This document shows, one piece after another, positions 25,673 through 34,228 of a DNA stretch of 64,000 nt. This DNA comes from UBA7236 sp044227505. Lineage in GTDB: Bacteria > Bacteroidota > Bacteroidia > Chitinophagales > BACL12. Within the stretch, counting starts at the first letter, position 1. The number at the start of each line of letters is the position of its first letter. The position numbers and the translations under genes are program-made. A model generated the notes under the pieces. It saw only the letters and a list, made by a program, of their open reading frames with translations, was not told where the DNA came from and ran no database searches. The DNA is taken from the NCBI GenBank assembly GCA_044227505.1, contig JBGAWP010000011.1:8816-72815 (forward strand), written 5' to 3'.

Positions 25673-26767
25673 TTACTGAATTTTACCATTAATTACATGA
25701 AAATGATCAAAAATTTCCAAATATTCCTCACAAAATTCTGCACTGCGGTGTTCATCGGCATCGGTGATGAATATCTGGATGAAATCTTCCGTGGATAAAA
25801 TTTTAAATAAAATTTCGAGTCGGCGTTTATCCAATTTTTCAAAAACATCATCCAGCAATAAGATCGCCTTTTTACCGGTAAGCATGTACATCATTTTAAA
25901 TTGCGCCAATTTCAGTGCAATAAGAAATGATTTAATTTGTCCCTGACTACCAATATCGCGCAGCAAATTCTCATTGATGGAAAAACGGATATCATCTTTG
26001 TGAATTCCGGTTGTGGTGCGCTGTGCATTTAAATCCTCCCGCAAACTTTCCTTTAATAACTGTAAATGATTTTCGAGCGATAAATTGGAAATATATTCTA
26101 TCGCCCCTATTTCCTTTTCTTCTGAAATTAAACTATATAAATTTGCAAATACAGGTAAAAATTCCTCGAGATATTTTTTTCTTTCCTCAAAAATAAAATC
26201 ACCGTGTCCTGCGAGTTGTGTACTCAGTACATTCAATAAAGTTTCATCGGGAAATCCGGTATTGCCAACGTTTTTTAACAGCGAATTGCGTTGAACCAAT
26301 ATTTTATTATAGGTAATTAATCTCTGTAAATAAATATTATTCACCTGTGCAATTGCGGCGTCTAAAAATCGCCTCCTCTCCTCACTGCCATCGTTTATTA
26401 TTGCAATATCATCAGGAGCAACCATAACAACGGGAATATTTCCGATATGATCACTGAGTTTATCGTAAATTACACCGTTTTTAAAAAATTCCTTTTTTTG
26501 TTTTGTGAACTTACAGGTAATACGTGTTTTTTCTTCCCCCAAAATAAAATCACCATCCAAGCGAAAAAACTCAGATCCATGGTTTAGCACGTTAAGATCA
26601 GACCTGGTAAAATAACTTTTACACATACATAAATAGTGAATTGCGTCAATAAGATTTGTTTTGCCGGAGCCGTTCAAACCATTGATAAGGCAGAATTTGT
26701 TCTCAAAACTGACGGAAACCTCGCCGTAGTTCTTGTAATGAAGTATGTGAATACCTGTTAAAAACAC
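25673..26767 (-). CDS. recF: DNA replication/repair protein RecF
   Basis: 364 residues from the GTG at 26767. An ATG further up at 26851 would overlap the divergent pyruvate dehydrogenase promoter and start codon, and the family begins just before the FLTGIHILHYKNYGEV segment, so the GTG is preferred. Walker A GLNGSGKTN, ABC-type signature around GSQGQIKSF, and Walker B ILLLDDVFEKLD are intact. RecF loads RecA at single-stranded gaps with RecO and RecR. Downstream dciA is probably in the same operon. Confidence 0.93.
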   Translation of the reverse strand: MFLTGIHILHYKNYGEVSVSFENKFCLINGLNGSGKTNLIDAIHYLCMCKSYFTRSDLNVLNHGSEFFRLDGDFILGEEKTRITCKFTKQKKEFFKNGVIYDKLSDHIGNIPVVMVAPDDIAIINDGSEERRRFLDAAIAQVNNIYLQRLITYNKILVQRNSLLKNVGNTGFPDETLLNVLSTQLAGHGDFIFEERKKYLEEFLPVFANLYSLISEEKEIGAIEYISNLSLENHLQLLKESLREDLNAQRTTTGIHKDDIRFSINENLLRDIGSQGQIKSFLIALKLAQFKMMYMLTGKKAILLLDDVFEKLDKRRLEILFKILSTEDFIQIFITDADEHRSAEFCEEYLEIFDHFHVINGKIQ

Positions 26768-26769
26768 TG

Positions 26770-26804
26770 TTTGTTTAAATTGTAACCCGCTTTTCTTACC
26801 TTTG
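26770..26804 (+). promoter_or_regulatory. Promoter of the pyruvate dehydrogenase gene
   Basis: TTTG at 26770-26773 and TACCTTTG at 26797-26804 are separated by 23 bases, a good fit to the Bacteroidota -33/-7 pattern. A start about seven bases downstream would give a ~20-base leader. Confidence 0.65.
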
Positions 26805-26806
26805 CA

Positions 26807-26822
26807 CTTCGAATTTTCGAAG
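26807..26822 (+). promoter_or_regulatory. 16-base perfect palindrome in the 5' leader
   Basis: CTTCGAATTTTCGAAG is an exact palindrome directly after the -7 box and eight bases before the start codon. It could be an operator or an mRNA hairpin. Confidence 0.4.
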
Positions 26823-26829
26823 AAGATAC

Positions 26830-27825
26830 ATGGATCGCTCAAAAATAACAAAAGAAACCTACCTCGAATGGTATGAACTGATGTACAAAATGCGTCGCTT
26901 TGAGGAAAAAGCAGGGCAATTGTATGGTCAGCAGAAGATCAGAGGGTTTTGTCATTTGTATATTGGTCAGGAAGCAATTGCTGCCGGAACCATTAGTGCG
27001 ACAAGGCATGAAGATCCCATTATCACTGCGTATCGCGATCACGGATTAGCAATTGCCAAGGGAATTAGCTGTAATGCTGCCATGGCAGAATTATTCGGAA
27101 AGGTGACGGGTTGCACAAAAGGGAAGGGTGGTTCGATGCACTTTTTCTCTAAACAAAATTATTTTTTCGGGGGACATGGTATCGTTGGAGCTCAAATTCC
27201 AATGGGTGCGGGAATCGGATTTGCAGAGCAATATAAGGGAAGTGGCAATGTTTGTCTCTGTTATTTTGGTGATGGTGCTGTTCGTCAGGGTTCGGTGCAT
27301 GAAACATTTAATATGGCCATGTTGTGGAAATTACCTGTTGTATTTATTTGTGAGAATAACGGTTATGCCATGGGAACTTCCCTGGAAAGGTCCACCAATC
27401 AGCTTGATATGTATAAAATAGGTGCTGCTTACGATATGCCTTCTTATCCTGTGGATGGAATGCAACCGGAAACAGTGCATGCTTCCATATATGAAGCGGT
27501 GGAAAGGGCAAGAAACGGAGAAGGACCAACATTTTTAGAGATTAGAACCTATCGCTATCGGGGACATTCGATGAGCGATCCGGCGAAATACAGGTCAAAG
27601 GAGGAAGTAGAAGAATATAAAATGCGAGATCCTCTGGAAACCACTTTACAGAAAATATTGGATAAAAAATATGCAAATCAGAAAGAGATAGATGATATGC
27701 ATGAACGCATTGAGAAAGAAATTGATGAATGTGTGAAGTTCTCTGAAGAATCTCCATATCCACAAGATGATGCGATATTTGAAGATATTTATATGCAACA
27801 AGATTACCCATTTATTAAAGACTAA
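26830..27825 (+). CDS. pdhA: Pyruvate dehydrogenase E1 component, alpha subunit
   Basis: 331 residues, typical for the alpha2-beta2 type E1. The thiamine diphosphate motif is seen as YFGDGAVRQGSVHE to CENNGYAMGTS (residues ~150-180). The GHGIVGAQIPMGAG block and YRYRGHSMSDPAKYRS (phosphorylation-loop-like) also fit PdhA. It decarboxylates pyruvate and reduces lipoyl-E2. The beta subunit and E2 are not adjacent, although the reading frame downstream (a TPR protein) follows by 15 bases. Branched-chain oxoacid E1 alpha is the main alternative but length and motifs favour pyruvate. Confidence 0.92.
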   Translation: MDRSKITKETYLEWYELMYKMRRFEEKAGQLYGQQKIRGFCHLYIGQEAIAAGTISATRHEDPIITAYRDHGLAIAKGISCNAAMAELFGKVTGCTKGKGGSMHFFSKQNYFFGGHGIVGAQIPMGAGIGFAEQYKGSGNVCLCYFGDGAVRQGSVHETFNMAMLWKLPVVFICENNGYAMGTSLERSTNQLDMYKIGAAYDMPSYPVDGMQPETVHASIYEAVERARNGEGPTFLEIRTYRYRGHSMSDPAKYRSKEEVEEYKMRDPLETTLQKILDKKYANQKEIDDMHERIEKEIDECVKFSEESPYPQDDAIFEDIYMQQDYPFIKD

Positions 27826-27840
27826 TTTATAAAATACGTT

Positions 27841-28530
27841 ATGGCAGAAATTAAAAAAATAACTGAAGAAACTCCCGCTGAAGAAAAGGGAACATACTTA
27901 AATGTGGAAGATTTCTTCATGAAGAACCGCAACATGATAATTGGTGTACTAGCGATCATAGTTATCGGTATTGGCGGATATTTCGGTTATAAAAAATTAT
28001 ATATGGAACCGCGTGTAGCTGATGCACAAAATACAATTTCGGGCGCACAGAACTATTTCATGAAAGATTCCATCGACCTCGCATTAAATGGTGACGGTTC
28101 CACAATGGGCTTTTTAAGTATCATAGATCAGTATGGCAATACCCCTACAGGAAATCTTGCACATTATTATGCAGGTGTTTGTTATATGAAAAATAATGAT
28201 ATTGACAATGCAATAAAACAACTGGAAGCCTACAAACCGGGCACTGATGAAATTGCAGGTAAAACATATGAATTATTAGGTCATATGTATGCCGATAAAA
28301 AAGAATATAAGAAAGCAATTGATCTATATATTAAAGCCGGAGAATCGGCGGATAATAATCTGCAAAGTCCTTTATATTATAAATTCGCCGGCGATCTTAT
28401 GTCGGAAGAAAATGATCTGAAAGGCGCTTTGGAAATGTATAGAAAAATAAAACAGCTCTATCCGCTTTCACCGGAAGGAATGAATATCGACAGCGATATT
28501 TCATATGCGGAAACCAAACTGGGTGAATAA
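27841..28530 (+). CDS. Membrane-anchored tetratricopeptide protein
   Basis: 229 residues: charged cytoplasmic N-terminus (~1-34), one membrane helix (MIIGVLAIIVIGIGGYFGY, ~36-54) and a periplasmic part with about three TPR-like units (LAHYYAGVCYMKNNDIDNA, TYELLGHMYADKKEYKKA, SPLYYKFAGDLMSEENDLKGA). The topology resembles YfgM-like ancillary factors of the Sec translocon. It is placed between pdhA (15 bases) and ribH (6 bases), so the three are probably co-transcribed. The specific role is unknown. Confidence 0.8.
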   Translation: MAEIKKITEETPAEEKGTYLNVEDFFMKNRNMIIGVLAIIVIGIGGYFGYKKLYMEPRVADAQNTISGAQNYFMKDSIDLALNGDGSTMGFLSIIDQYGNTPTGNLAHYYAGVCYMKNNDIDNAIKQLEAYKPGTDEIAGKTYELLGHMYADKKEYKKAIDLYIKAGESADNNLQSPLYYKFAGDLMSEENDLKGALEMYRKIKQLYPLSPEGMNIDSDISYAETKLGE

Positions 28531-28536
28531 ATAATA

Positions 28537-29028
28537 ATGGGCTCTAAACATCAGAATCTTTCCCATATTCGTGAAGAAACAATTCCTTCGGGCGAAAAAT
28601 TTCGTTTCGGTATTGTTGTTTCTGAATGGAATTCTGTGATCACCGAAAAATTATATCAGGCATGTCATGCCTCTTTACTAAAGTACCAAACAAAATCAGA
28701 AAATATTATTACTGTTTATGTTCCCGGTAGTTTTGAATTGCCACAAGCGGCTCAATTACTATTGGAATCGCAGGAACTGGATGCAATAATTTGTCTGGGT
28801 TGCATCATTAAAGGGGAAACTACACACGATCACTATATTGCCGCTGCAGTTGCACACGGTATTATGAATTTAAGTATTGATTATTCCACTCCTGTTATTT
28901 TCGGAGTGCTCACAACAAACGATGAACAACAGGCATTAGATCGCTCTGGCGGAAAATATGGAAATAAGGGCGATGAGTCAGCAGTTACTGCACTCAAAAT
29001 GGCTGCGCTTCGGGAGAAATTGATTTAG
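28537..29028 (+). CDS. ribH: 6,7-dimethyl-8-ribityllumazine synthase
   Basis: 163 residues, normal length. Family segments: FGIVVSEWN near the start, VPGSFELPQAAQLLLES, IICLGCIIKGETTHDHYI and VIFGVLTTNDEQQALDRSG with GNKGDESAVTALKM. It condenses the ribityl-amino-uracil intermediate with dihydroxybutanone phosphate, the step before riboflavin synthase. The enzyme forms pentamers or 60-mer capsids in the cytoplasm. No FMN riboswitch precedes the gene; it is only six bases after the TPR protein gene. Confidence 0.96.
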   Translation: MGSKHQNLSHIREETIPSGEKFRFGIVVSEWNSVITEKLYQACHASLLKYQTKSENIITVYVPGSFELPQAAQLLLESQELDAIICLGCIIKGETTHDHYIAAAVAHGIMNLSIDYSTPVIFGVLTTNDEQQALDRSGGKYGNKGDESAVTALKMAALREKLI

Positions 29029-29170
29029 CATGCAAACGATGCGCGAATCCACAACATTGGAATCACGGATTATTATGGATTTCGCGGATTGCACGGATTT
29101 GTAATGTTTTAATTGATTAGGAAACTGCTGGAAAATCACGCATTAGCAAATAATTAATTACTTTAGCCCA

Positions 29171-30025
29171 ATGCAACTGATATCTGTAAATTCTGGAATG
29201 TTCAAATTGGATGGCGGTGCCATGTTTGGTGTGGTGCCAAAAAAGATCTGGAGTAAACTTATTCCAGCTGATGAAAATAATTTATGTACCTGGGCAATGC
29301 GTAATTTAGTTGTGGTGGCTTCAGGAAAAGTAGTGTTGATCGATTGCGGTATGGGGACAAAACAGGATGAAAAATTCTTCAGCCATTATGAACCGCATGG
29401 TGATTTTACATTAAATTCAAATCTGAAAGAAAACGGTATTTTACCGGAAGATATCACAGATGTTTTTCTAACACATTTGCATTTCGATCACTGCGGTGGT
29501 GCGGTAAAAAAAGACGACAGAGGCAAATTGGTTCCCGCCTATCCGAATGCGCGTTATTGGAGTAATGAAAAACAATGGAACTGGGCAACTAATCCGAATT
29601 CACGGGAAAAAGCATCGTTTTTAAAAGAAAATTTTCTCCCGTTGCAACAACATGGAGTGCTTCATTTTATAGAGGAACATGAAGAATTATTTCCCGGATT
29701 TTCGACCATCTGGACATACGGACATACCGAAGCTATGATGTTACCTGTCATTAAATTCAGGGATAAAACTATTGTGTATTGTGCCGATCTTTTGCCTTCT
29801 TATGCCCATATTCCTATCCCTTATGTTATGGGTTACGATATTCGTCCGCTTGTTTCCATTAAGGAAAAGGAAAGTTTTTTAAAGGAAGCTAACGACAAAA
29901 AATATATCCTGTTCTTTGAACATGATGCTTTACATGAGTGTTGCACCCTGCAGATGACAGATAAAGGCATTCGGCATAAGGACTTTTACAACTTATCAGA
30001 GATTCCTGTAACGGCGCTTTTTTAA
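29171..30025 (+). CDS. MBL-fold metallo-hydrolase
   Basis: 284 residues of the metallo-beta-lactamase fold. The dinuclear zinc motif is THLHFDHCGG near residue 98-107. Further ligand candidates are H in YGHTEAMML (~190), D in YCADLLPS (~210) and H in FFEHDALHE (~258). VVVASGKVVLIDCGMGTKQ is the beta strand pair preceding the motif. Overall layout resembles lactonase/AttM-like or general MBL hydrolases of Bacteroidota, but the substrate is not predictable. No signal peptide. A TACTTTAG box ends only four bases before the ATG. Confidence 0.85.
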   Translation: MQLISVNSGMFKLDGGAMFGVVPKKIWSKLIPADENNLCTWAMRNLVVVASGKVVLIDCGMGTKQDEKFFSHYEPHGDFTLNSNLKENGILPEDITDVFLTHLHFDHCGGAVKKDDRGKLVPAYPNARYWSNEKQWNWATNPNSREKASFLKENFLPLQQHGVLHFIEEHEELFPGFSTIWTYGHTEAMMLPVIKFRDKTIVYCADLLPSYAHIPIPYVMGYDIRPLVSIKEKESFLKEANDKKYILFFEHDALHECCTLQMTDKGIRHKDFYNLSEIPVTALF

Positions 30026-30075
30026 TTTATTCCAAAGTATTACTTCCCAACCTTTCATATAAAATCACAAATTAT

Positions 30076-30083
30076 TATCTTTG
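30076..30083 (+). promoter_or_regulatory. -7 box of the tRNA-Met gene
   Basis: TATCTTTG, an exact TAnnTTTG match, 44 bases before the tRNA. The -33 position has TTTC with 19-base spacing. Confidence 0.5.
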
Positions 30084-30127
30084 CCGCCCGAAGTGATGGA
30101 AATATGTGTTTTTGTCACCAAAAAAAT

Positions 30128-30201
<74 letters not shown>

Positions 30202-30563
30202 CAAATTAATTAGCAAATGAGTTAATTAGCAAATTAGCAAATGAACCCATCCTCCAAGTGAAAATATTTCTTGGGTGATGGGTTTTTCTTTTCATGTAAG
30301 GTAACCATGATTAGAATGATTAGCAAATTAGCCCCCGCCTGCTTCGCATTCGGGCAGGAATTAGCAAATTAGCAAATGAGGGACCCCGCTTTGATCCTTG
30401 AGCTCAATTTTCCGGGTTAACCAATTATCAATGTGTATCCACAACTGTGTGAAATTTCCCCAGATTACGATGATTTTCAACTTTTTTTTGGGAGATAATC
30501 GCTGATATTCATGCTTTTGGTGTTATGGAACATTTTTTGAACCATCTCTCTAAAAAAGATACT
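30202..30563. repeat. Spacer with ATTAGCAA octamers and a CCTGC palindrome
   Basis: ATTAGCAA/TTAGCAAA words occur at 30208-30243 directly after the tRNA and again at 30318-30378, where they surround an imperfect CCCGCCTGC..GGGCAGG palindrome (~30334-30358). Between them is a gene-free AT-rich stretch. The 30380-30563 part probably holds the promoter of the lipoprotein gene, but no clear box was found. Confidence 0.65.
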
Positions 30564-31343
30564 ATGAAGAAGTTCGCGATTTTTACCGGTGTGTTTGCCT
30601 TGTTTTTAGCCCTAATGGTATCTTGTAAGGATAACGAAGGGCCAAATTCCGGTGGCACTGCACAATTAAAAATTTATTTAACTGATGCACCTGCTGAATA
30701 TGATGCAGTATATATTGATGTGCAATCAGTGGAAATTCATACTGATGAGGATGGATGGAAAACCTTAAATGTGATTAATCCCGGAATTTATGACCTGCTG
30801 AAATTTAATTCAGGAATTGATACGCTTATCATTGATGAGGATATCGCACCACAAACAATTTCTCAGATCAGATTAATTCTCGGTGACAATAACAGTTTAG
30901 TGGTTGACGGTGTTACACATGCACTGGAAACACCTTCTGCAGAAACATCAGGATTAAAATTAAATGTACATTATACATTTGAAGCCGGTATAGCATATGA
31001 GCTTTGGATGGACTTTGATGCAGAACAATCTATTGTGGAAAAAGGGAACGGCGACTATTCCTTAAAACCGGTGATACATGTTTATACGCAAGCAGAAACC
31101 GGAGCAATTTCCGGATCAATATTTCCTGTTGATGCCGCTTTTTATGTGATGGCAACAACCCCTTCAGATACTATCGGAACATTGATTGCAGATGACGGCA
31201 CTTTCTTAATTGGTGGGGTTCCGGCAGGAAATTATGATGTAACTTTTTCAGCTGTTGCAGGATTCACAGACATTACAGTGGAAGATATTTCAGTATCAAC
31301 AGGGAATGTAACATCTATCGGTGTTATCACTATTCCATTATAA
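30564..31343 (+). CDS. DUF4382 lipoprotein
   Basis: 259 residues from the ATG at 30564; an upstream in-frame start at 30525 would put 13 extra residues before the signal peptide. The lipobox is LMVSC (Cys near residue 21). The DUF4382 domain follows: LKIYLTDAPAEYDAVYIDVQSVEIH, then LLKFNSG and ISQIRLILGDNN. The last ~75 residues form a carboxypeptidase regulatory-like beta domain (GAISGSIFP..GTFLIGGVPAGNYDVTF). Expected on the outer or inner membrane, periplasmic or surface side. Function unknown. A terminator lies 24 bases downstream. Confidence 0.88.
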   Translation: MKKFAIFTGVFALFLALMVSCKDNEGPNSGGTAQLKIYLTDAPAEYDAVYIDVQSVEIHTDEDGWKTLNVINPGIYDLLKFNSGIDTLIIDEDIAPQTISQIRLILGDNNSLVVDGVTHALETPSAETSGLKLNVHYTFEAGIAYELWMDFDAEQSIVEKGNGDYSLKPVIHVYTQAETGAISGSIFPVDAAFYVMATTPSDTIGTLIADDGTFLIGGVPAGNYDVTFSAVAGFTDITVEDISVSTGNVTSIGVITIPL

Positions 31344-31366
31344 AGTTCTTATTCTATATATAAATG

Positions 31367-31402
31367 AACCAGCACTCCTGAATAAGGTGGGCTGGTTTTT
31401 TA
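31367..31402 (+). terminator. Terminator of the DUF4382 gene
   Basis: Arms AACCAGC (31367-31373) and GCTGGTT (31391-31397) followed by a T run. Confidence 0.75.
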
Positions 31403-31418
31403 TAAGATCATTATTTTT

Positions 31419-32102
31419 TCATTTATTTAAACCTGCGATCATATTGATCGTAAGGGCAACTACAAAAGTATTTAAAGCGAAAGATAATAATCCGTGCATT
31501 AATACTATTCGTCGCATTTTACGTGTGGTGATACTCACATCTGAAACCTGAAAAGTGCATCCAATTACAAAAGAAAAATAAGCAAAATCGATATAGTCAG
31601 GTTCTTCAGTTTGAGGAAAGATCAAACCCTCAGAAGCATACTTATTTTCTTTTTTTATTTTATCGTAATATAAATGCGCGTAATGAAAAGTAAAAATGGA
31701 ATGCACCATGATCCACGATAATAACATTCCCGAAAGGGCAATAATTAAAAACACCCATTTATCCTGCGATTCCGCCTCAGGAGAAATCATTAACAATAAA
31801 ACCATAAGCATTGTAGCAAAGGAGGAGATAATAACCATCAGGAATACAAATACCTTACTGCCATCGTCAATATTTGCATGAATTCTTATATCTTCCACCT
31901 TCCTGTAAAATAAAATGATCCAGCTTATTGAAAGGTATATCACAGAAAAAATGATCCAGGTAAACATAAAACGCATTAGCAGTTCGTACTGCGGAAGTAA
32001 TAGGAAAAAAGCAGAAGCAACCAACACACTTATTACCAATCGATGTAAGGGTCGCATTTCATTAATAAATTTTAAAATAACATTTCCTCTTTGTTGCTGC
32101 AT
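31419..32102 (-). CDS. DUF1345 family membrane protein
   Basis: 227 residues with five or six membrane helices. The diagnostic C-terminal block is present: HYAHLYY, then PDYIDFAYFSFVIGCTFQVS and RIVLMHGLLSFALNTFVVA. DUF1345 proteins are widespread inner-membrane proteins with no known function. The gene converges with the DUF4382 lipoprotein gene and diverges from rmuC. No regulatory site seen. Confidence 0.85.
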   Translation of the reverse strand: MQQQRGNVILKFINEMRPLHRLVISVLVASAFFLLLPQYELLMRFMFTWIIFSVIYLSISWIILFYRKVEDIRIHANIDDGSKVFVFLMVIISSFATMLMVLLLMISPEAESQDKWVFLIIALSGMLLSWIMVHSIFTFHYAHLYYDKIKKENKYASEGLIFPQTEEPDYIDFAYFSFVIGCTFQVSDVSITTRKMRRIVLMHGLLSFALNTFVVALTINMIAGLNK

Positions 32103-32207
32103 TTCAATGCCAAATTAAACAATAATTAGAATCAAATACCCATCGCAAACCTAACAGAATTCTGTAAAACCCTGCTTTTTATTTACCTTCATGTCAAAAT
32201 TAACATT

Positions 32208-33683
32208 ATGGATCCCTTGGTTTACATACTGGCAGGACTAGTGATAGGTGGAATTATTATCTGGTTTGTGCGCAAACTTGTTGCAGAGCGAAATATGGTG
32301 GGCAGGGCTGAATTGGATGAAAAACGCAACCTGCTAACTCAGGCAGAAAGTAAGATACTCTTTTTACAGGAAAAACTAAGTGACATACAGCTGGCTTCCA
32401 CAACTTCAGAATTGGAACTTAAGAAAGTGCAGGAAGAAAAGGAAAGAACTAATCTTTTATTGGCTACTTCACAAACTACGCTGGAAAAATTGCAAAAAGA
32501 TTTTATTGAATTAAAAACTTTACAGGAAACTAATCTTATTCAAAATAATGAATTAAAAGATTATATACTTAAAATAAAATCAGAAAATGAGGTCTTAAAA
32601 GAAAAAAATAATACTATTAAACAGGAAATTGAAGAAATTGGTGAAAAATATACAGCGCAATTCAAAAATCTCGCTAATGAGATATTGGAAGATAAAAGCA
32701 AAAGATTCACCGAAGAAAATCAGAAGAATATTAAATTAATTCTGGAACCACTGAATAACGACATTAAGGATTTTAAGAAAAAGGTGGAAGAAACCTACGA
32801 AAAAGAAAACAAACAACGATTTTCCTTAGAAGAAAAAATTAAGGATCTTGTTGTTTTAAATCAACAAATAAGTGAAGAAGCCAATAATCTCACCAAGGCG
32901 TTAAAAGGTCAGCGCAAAACACAGGGAGATTGGGGAGAAATGATATTGGAGAATATTTTACAACAAAGCGGATTAACTGAAGGCAGAGAATATTTCAGGC
33001 AGGAATTTATTAAAGATGAAGCAGGAAATACTATCATGAATGATGATGGTAAAAAAATGCAGCCCGATTTTATATTACAGTATCCTGATAAAAGAAAAGT
33101 GATCATTGATAGCAAGGTATCCTTAAGTGCATATGAAAGATATAATTCATCAGAAGAGGAGAATGAACAAAAAATGGCACTTCAAAATCATATCGCTGCC
33201 ATTTATAATCATGTTGATGAATTAAATAAAAGAAATTATTCGCAATTTGTTAAGGGTTTGGACTTTGTAATGATGTTTGTTCCGATCGAACCTGCTTATT
33301 TATTGGCAATTCAAAAGGATAATGATCTTTGGAATTACGCCTATAAAAAACGCGTCATACTCATCTCCCCCACCAACCTGATCGCGGCAATTAAACTTAT
33401 TTCGGAAATCTGGAAAAAGGAAGAACAAAATAAAAATGCCGTTGCCATTGCCGAAAGAGGCGCAGCTATGTATGATAAATTTGTTGGCTTTGTGGAGAAT
33501 TTAGTGGATGTTGGTGATCATATCGGTAGAACACAAAAAAGTTATGATGAAGCCATGAAACAATTAAAAGACGGAAGTGGTAATTTAATTGGTCAGGCAG
33601 AAAAATTGAGAAAATTAGGTGTGCAAGGGAAAAAGGTTTTGCCTGGGACGGTAATTAATGATTCGTTGATTGAGGAGGATTGA
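32208..33683 (+). CDS. rmuC: DNA recombination protein RmuC
   Basis: 491 residues: an N-terminal membrane helix (LVYILAGLVIGGIIIWFV), a coiled coil from about 40 to 230, and the RmuC nuclease-like domain (GDWGEMILENILQQSGL, QPDFILQYPDKRKVIIDSKVSLSAYERY, YAYKKRVILISPTNLIAAI). The D-x-K type motif in VIIDSKVS fits the PD-(D/E)XK-like fold of the family. It limits recombination at inverted repeats. The C-terminus is intact. It is followed by a repeat-rich spacer. Confidence 0.94.
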   Translation: MDPLVYILAGLVIGGIIIWFVRKLVAERNMVGRAELDEKRNLLTQAESKILFLQEKLSDIQLASTTSELELKKVQEEKERTNLLLATSQTTLEKLQKDFIELKTLQETNLIQNNELKDYILKIKSENEVLKEKNNTIKQEIEEIGEKYTAQFKNLANEILEDKSKRFTEENQKNIKLILEPLNNDIKDFKKKVEETYEKENKQRFSLEEKIKDLVVLNQQISEEANNLTKALKGQRKTQGDWGEMILENILQQSGLTEGREYFRQEFIKDEAGNTIMNDDGKKMQPDFILQYPDKRKVIIDSKVSLSAYERYNSSEEENEQKMALQNHIAAIYNHVDELNKRNYSQFVKGLDFVMMFVPIEPAYLLAIQKDNDLWNYAYKKRVILISPTNLIAAIKLISEIWKKEEQNKNAVAIAERGAAMYDKFVGFVENLVDVGDHIGRTQKSYDEAMKQLKDGSGNLIGQAEKLRKLGVQGKKVLPGTVINDSLIEED

Positions 33684-33686
33684 TTT

Positions 33687-33738
33687 GTTCTGACATGTAG
33701 TAGATCTCCTGCGTCGACCACTACATGTTTCGGTTCTG
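33687..33738. repeat. 52-base dispersed hairpin element, copy 1
   Basis: Starts GTTCTGACATGTAGTAGATC and ends TTTCGGTTCTG. ACATGTAGT near the left pairs with ACTACATGT near the right. A second copy at 53276-53327 matches at 49 of 52 positions. Confidence 0.8.
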
Positions 33739-33788
33739 GGCCTGCCTGCCGACTGCGTCAGCGTCAGGCAGGTTCTGAGTTCTGAGTT

Positions 33789-34157
33789 CAATGCGGAGGA
33801 ATATATTACGGGTGGTCTATCCGATTAATGTTCTTTATTCCATGTTCTTTACCTGCCTGCCGCTGAAGCTGTCAGCAGGCAGGTTCGATATTATTTTTGC
33901 GTTCTGCGTTCAATACGGAGGAATATCTTACGGGTGGTCTATCCGATTAATGTTTTTTATTTTTTGATTGTTATTGGATATTATTTCTGGGTCCAATACG
34001 GAGGAATATCTTACGGGTGGTCTATCCGATTAGCGTTTTATATTTTTTGATTGTTATTGGATATTATTTCTGGGTTCAATGCGGAGGAATATCTTACGGG
34101 TGGTCTATCCGATTAGCGTTTTATATTTTTTGATTGTTATTGGATATTATTTCTGCG
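33789..34157. repeat. 83-base tandem repeat array
   Basis: Three copies with an exact 83-base period start at 33911, 33994 and 34077; the shared core begins CAATRCGGAGGAATAT and continues with TTACGGGTGG and TCTATCCGATTA, followed by TTTTTTGATTGTTATTGG. A diverged, truncated copy starts at 33789 and is interrupted by a perfect ACCTGCCTGC/GCAGGCAGGT inverted repeat around 33850-33884. Together with the hairpin element this fills the 33684-34228 spacer, which has no gene. Confidence 0.85.
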
Positions 34158-34228
34158 ATTTCAATCAAATTTCAACGATCATGAAAGCCACTGTTCCCTA
34201 ATCACTTCAACAGCGATTTATGCAATAT

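Noticed and set aside
26768..26851. Longer recF start at 26851
   Set aside because: It would overlap the divergent pdhA promoter and start codon; the RecF family begins at the GTG at 26767.
28531..28536. FMN riboswitch for ribH
   Set aside because: Only six bases separate ribH from the upstream gene, leaving no room.
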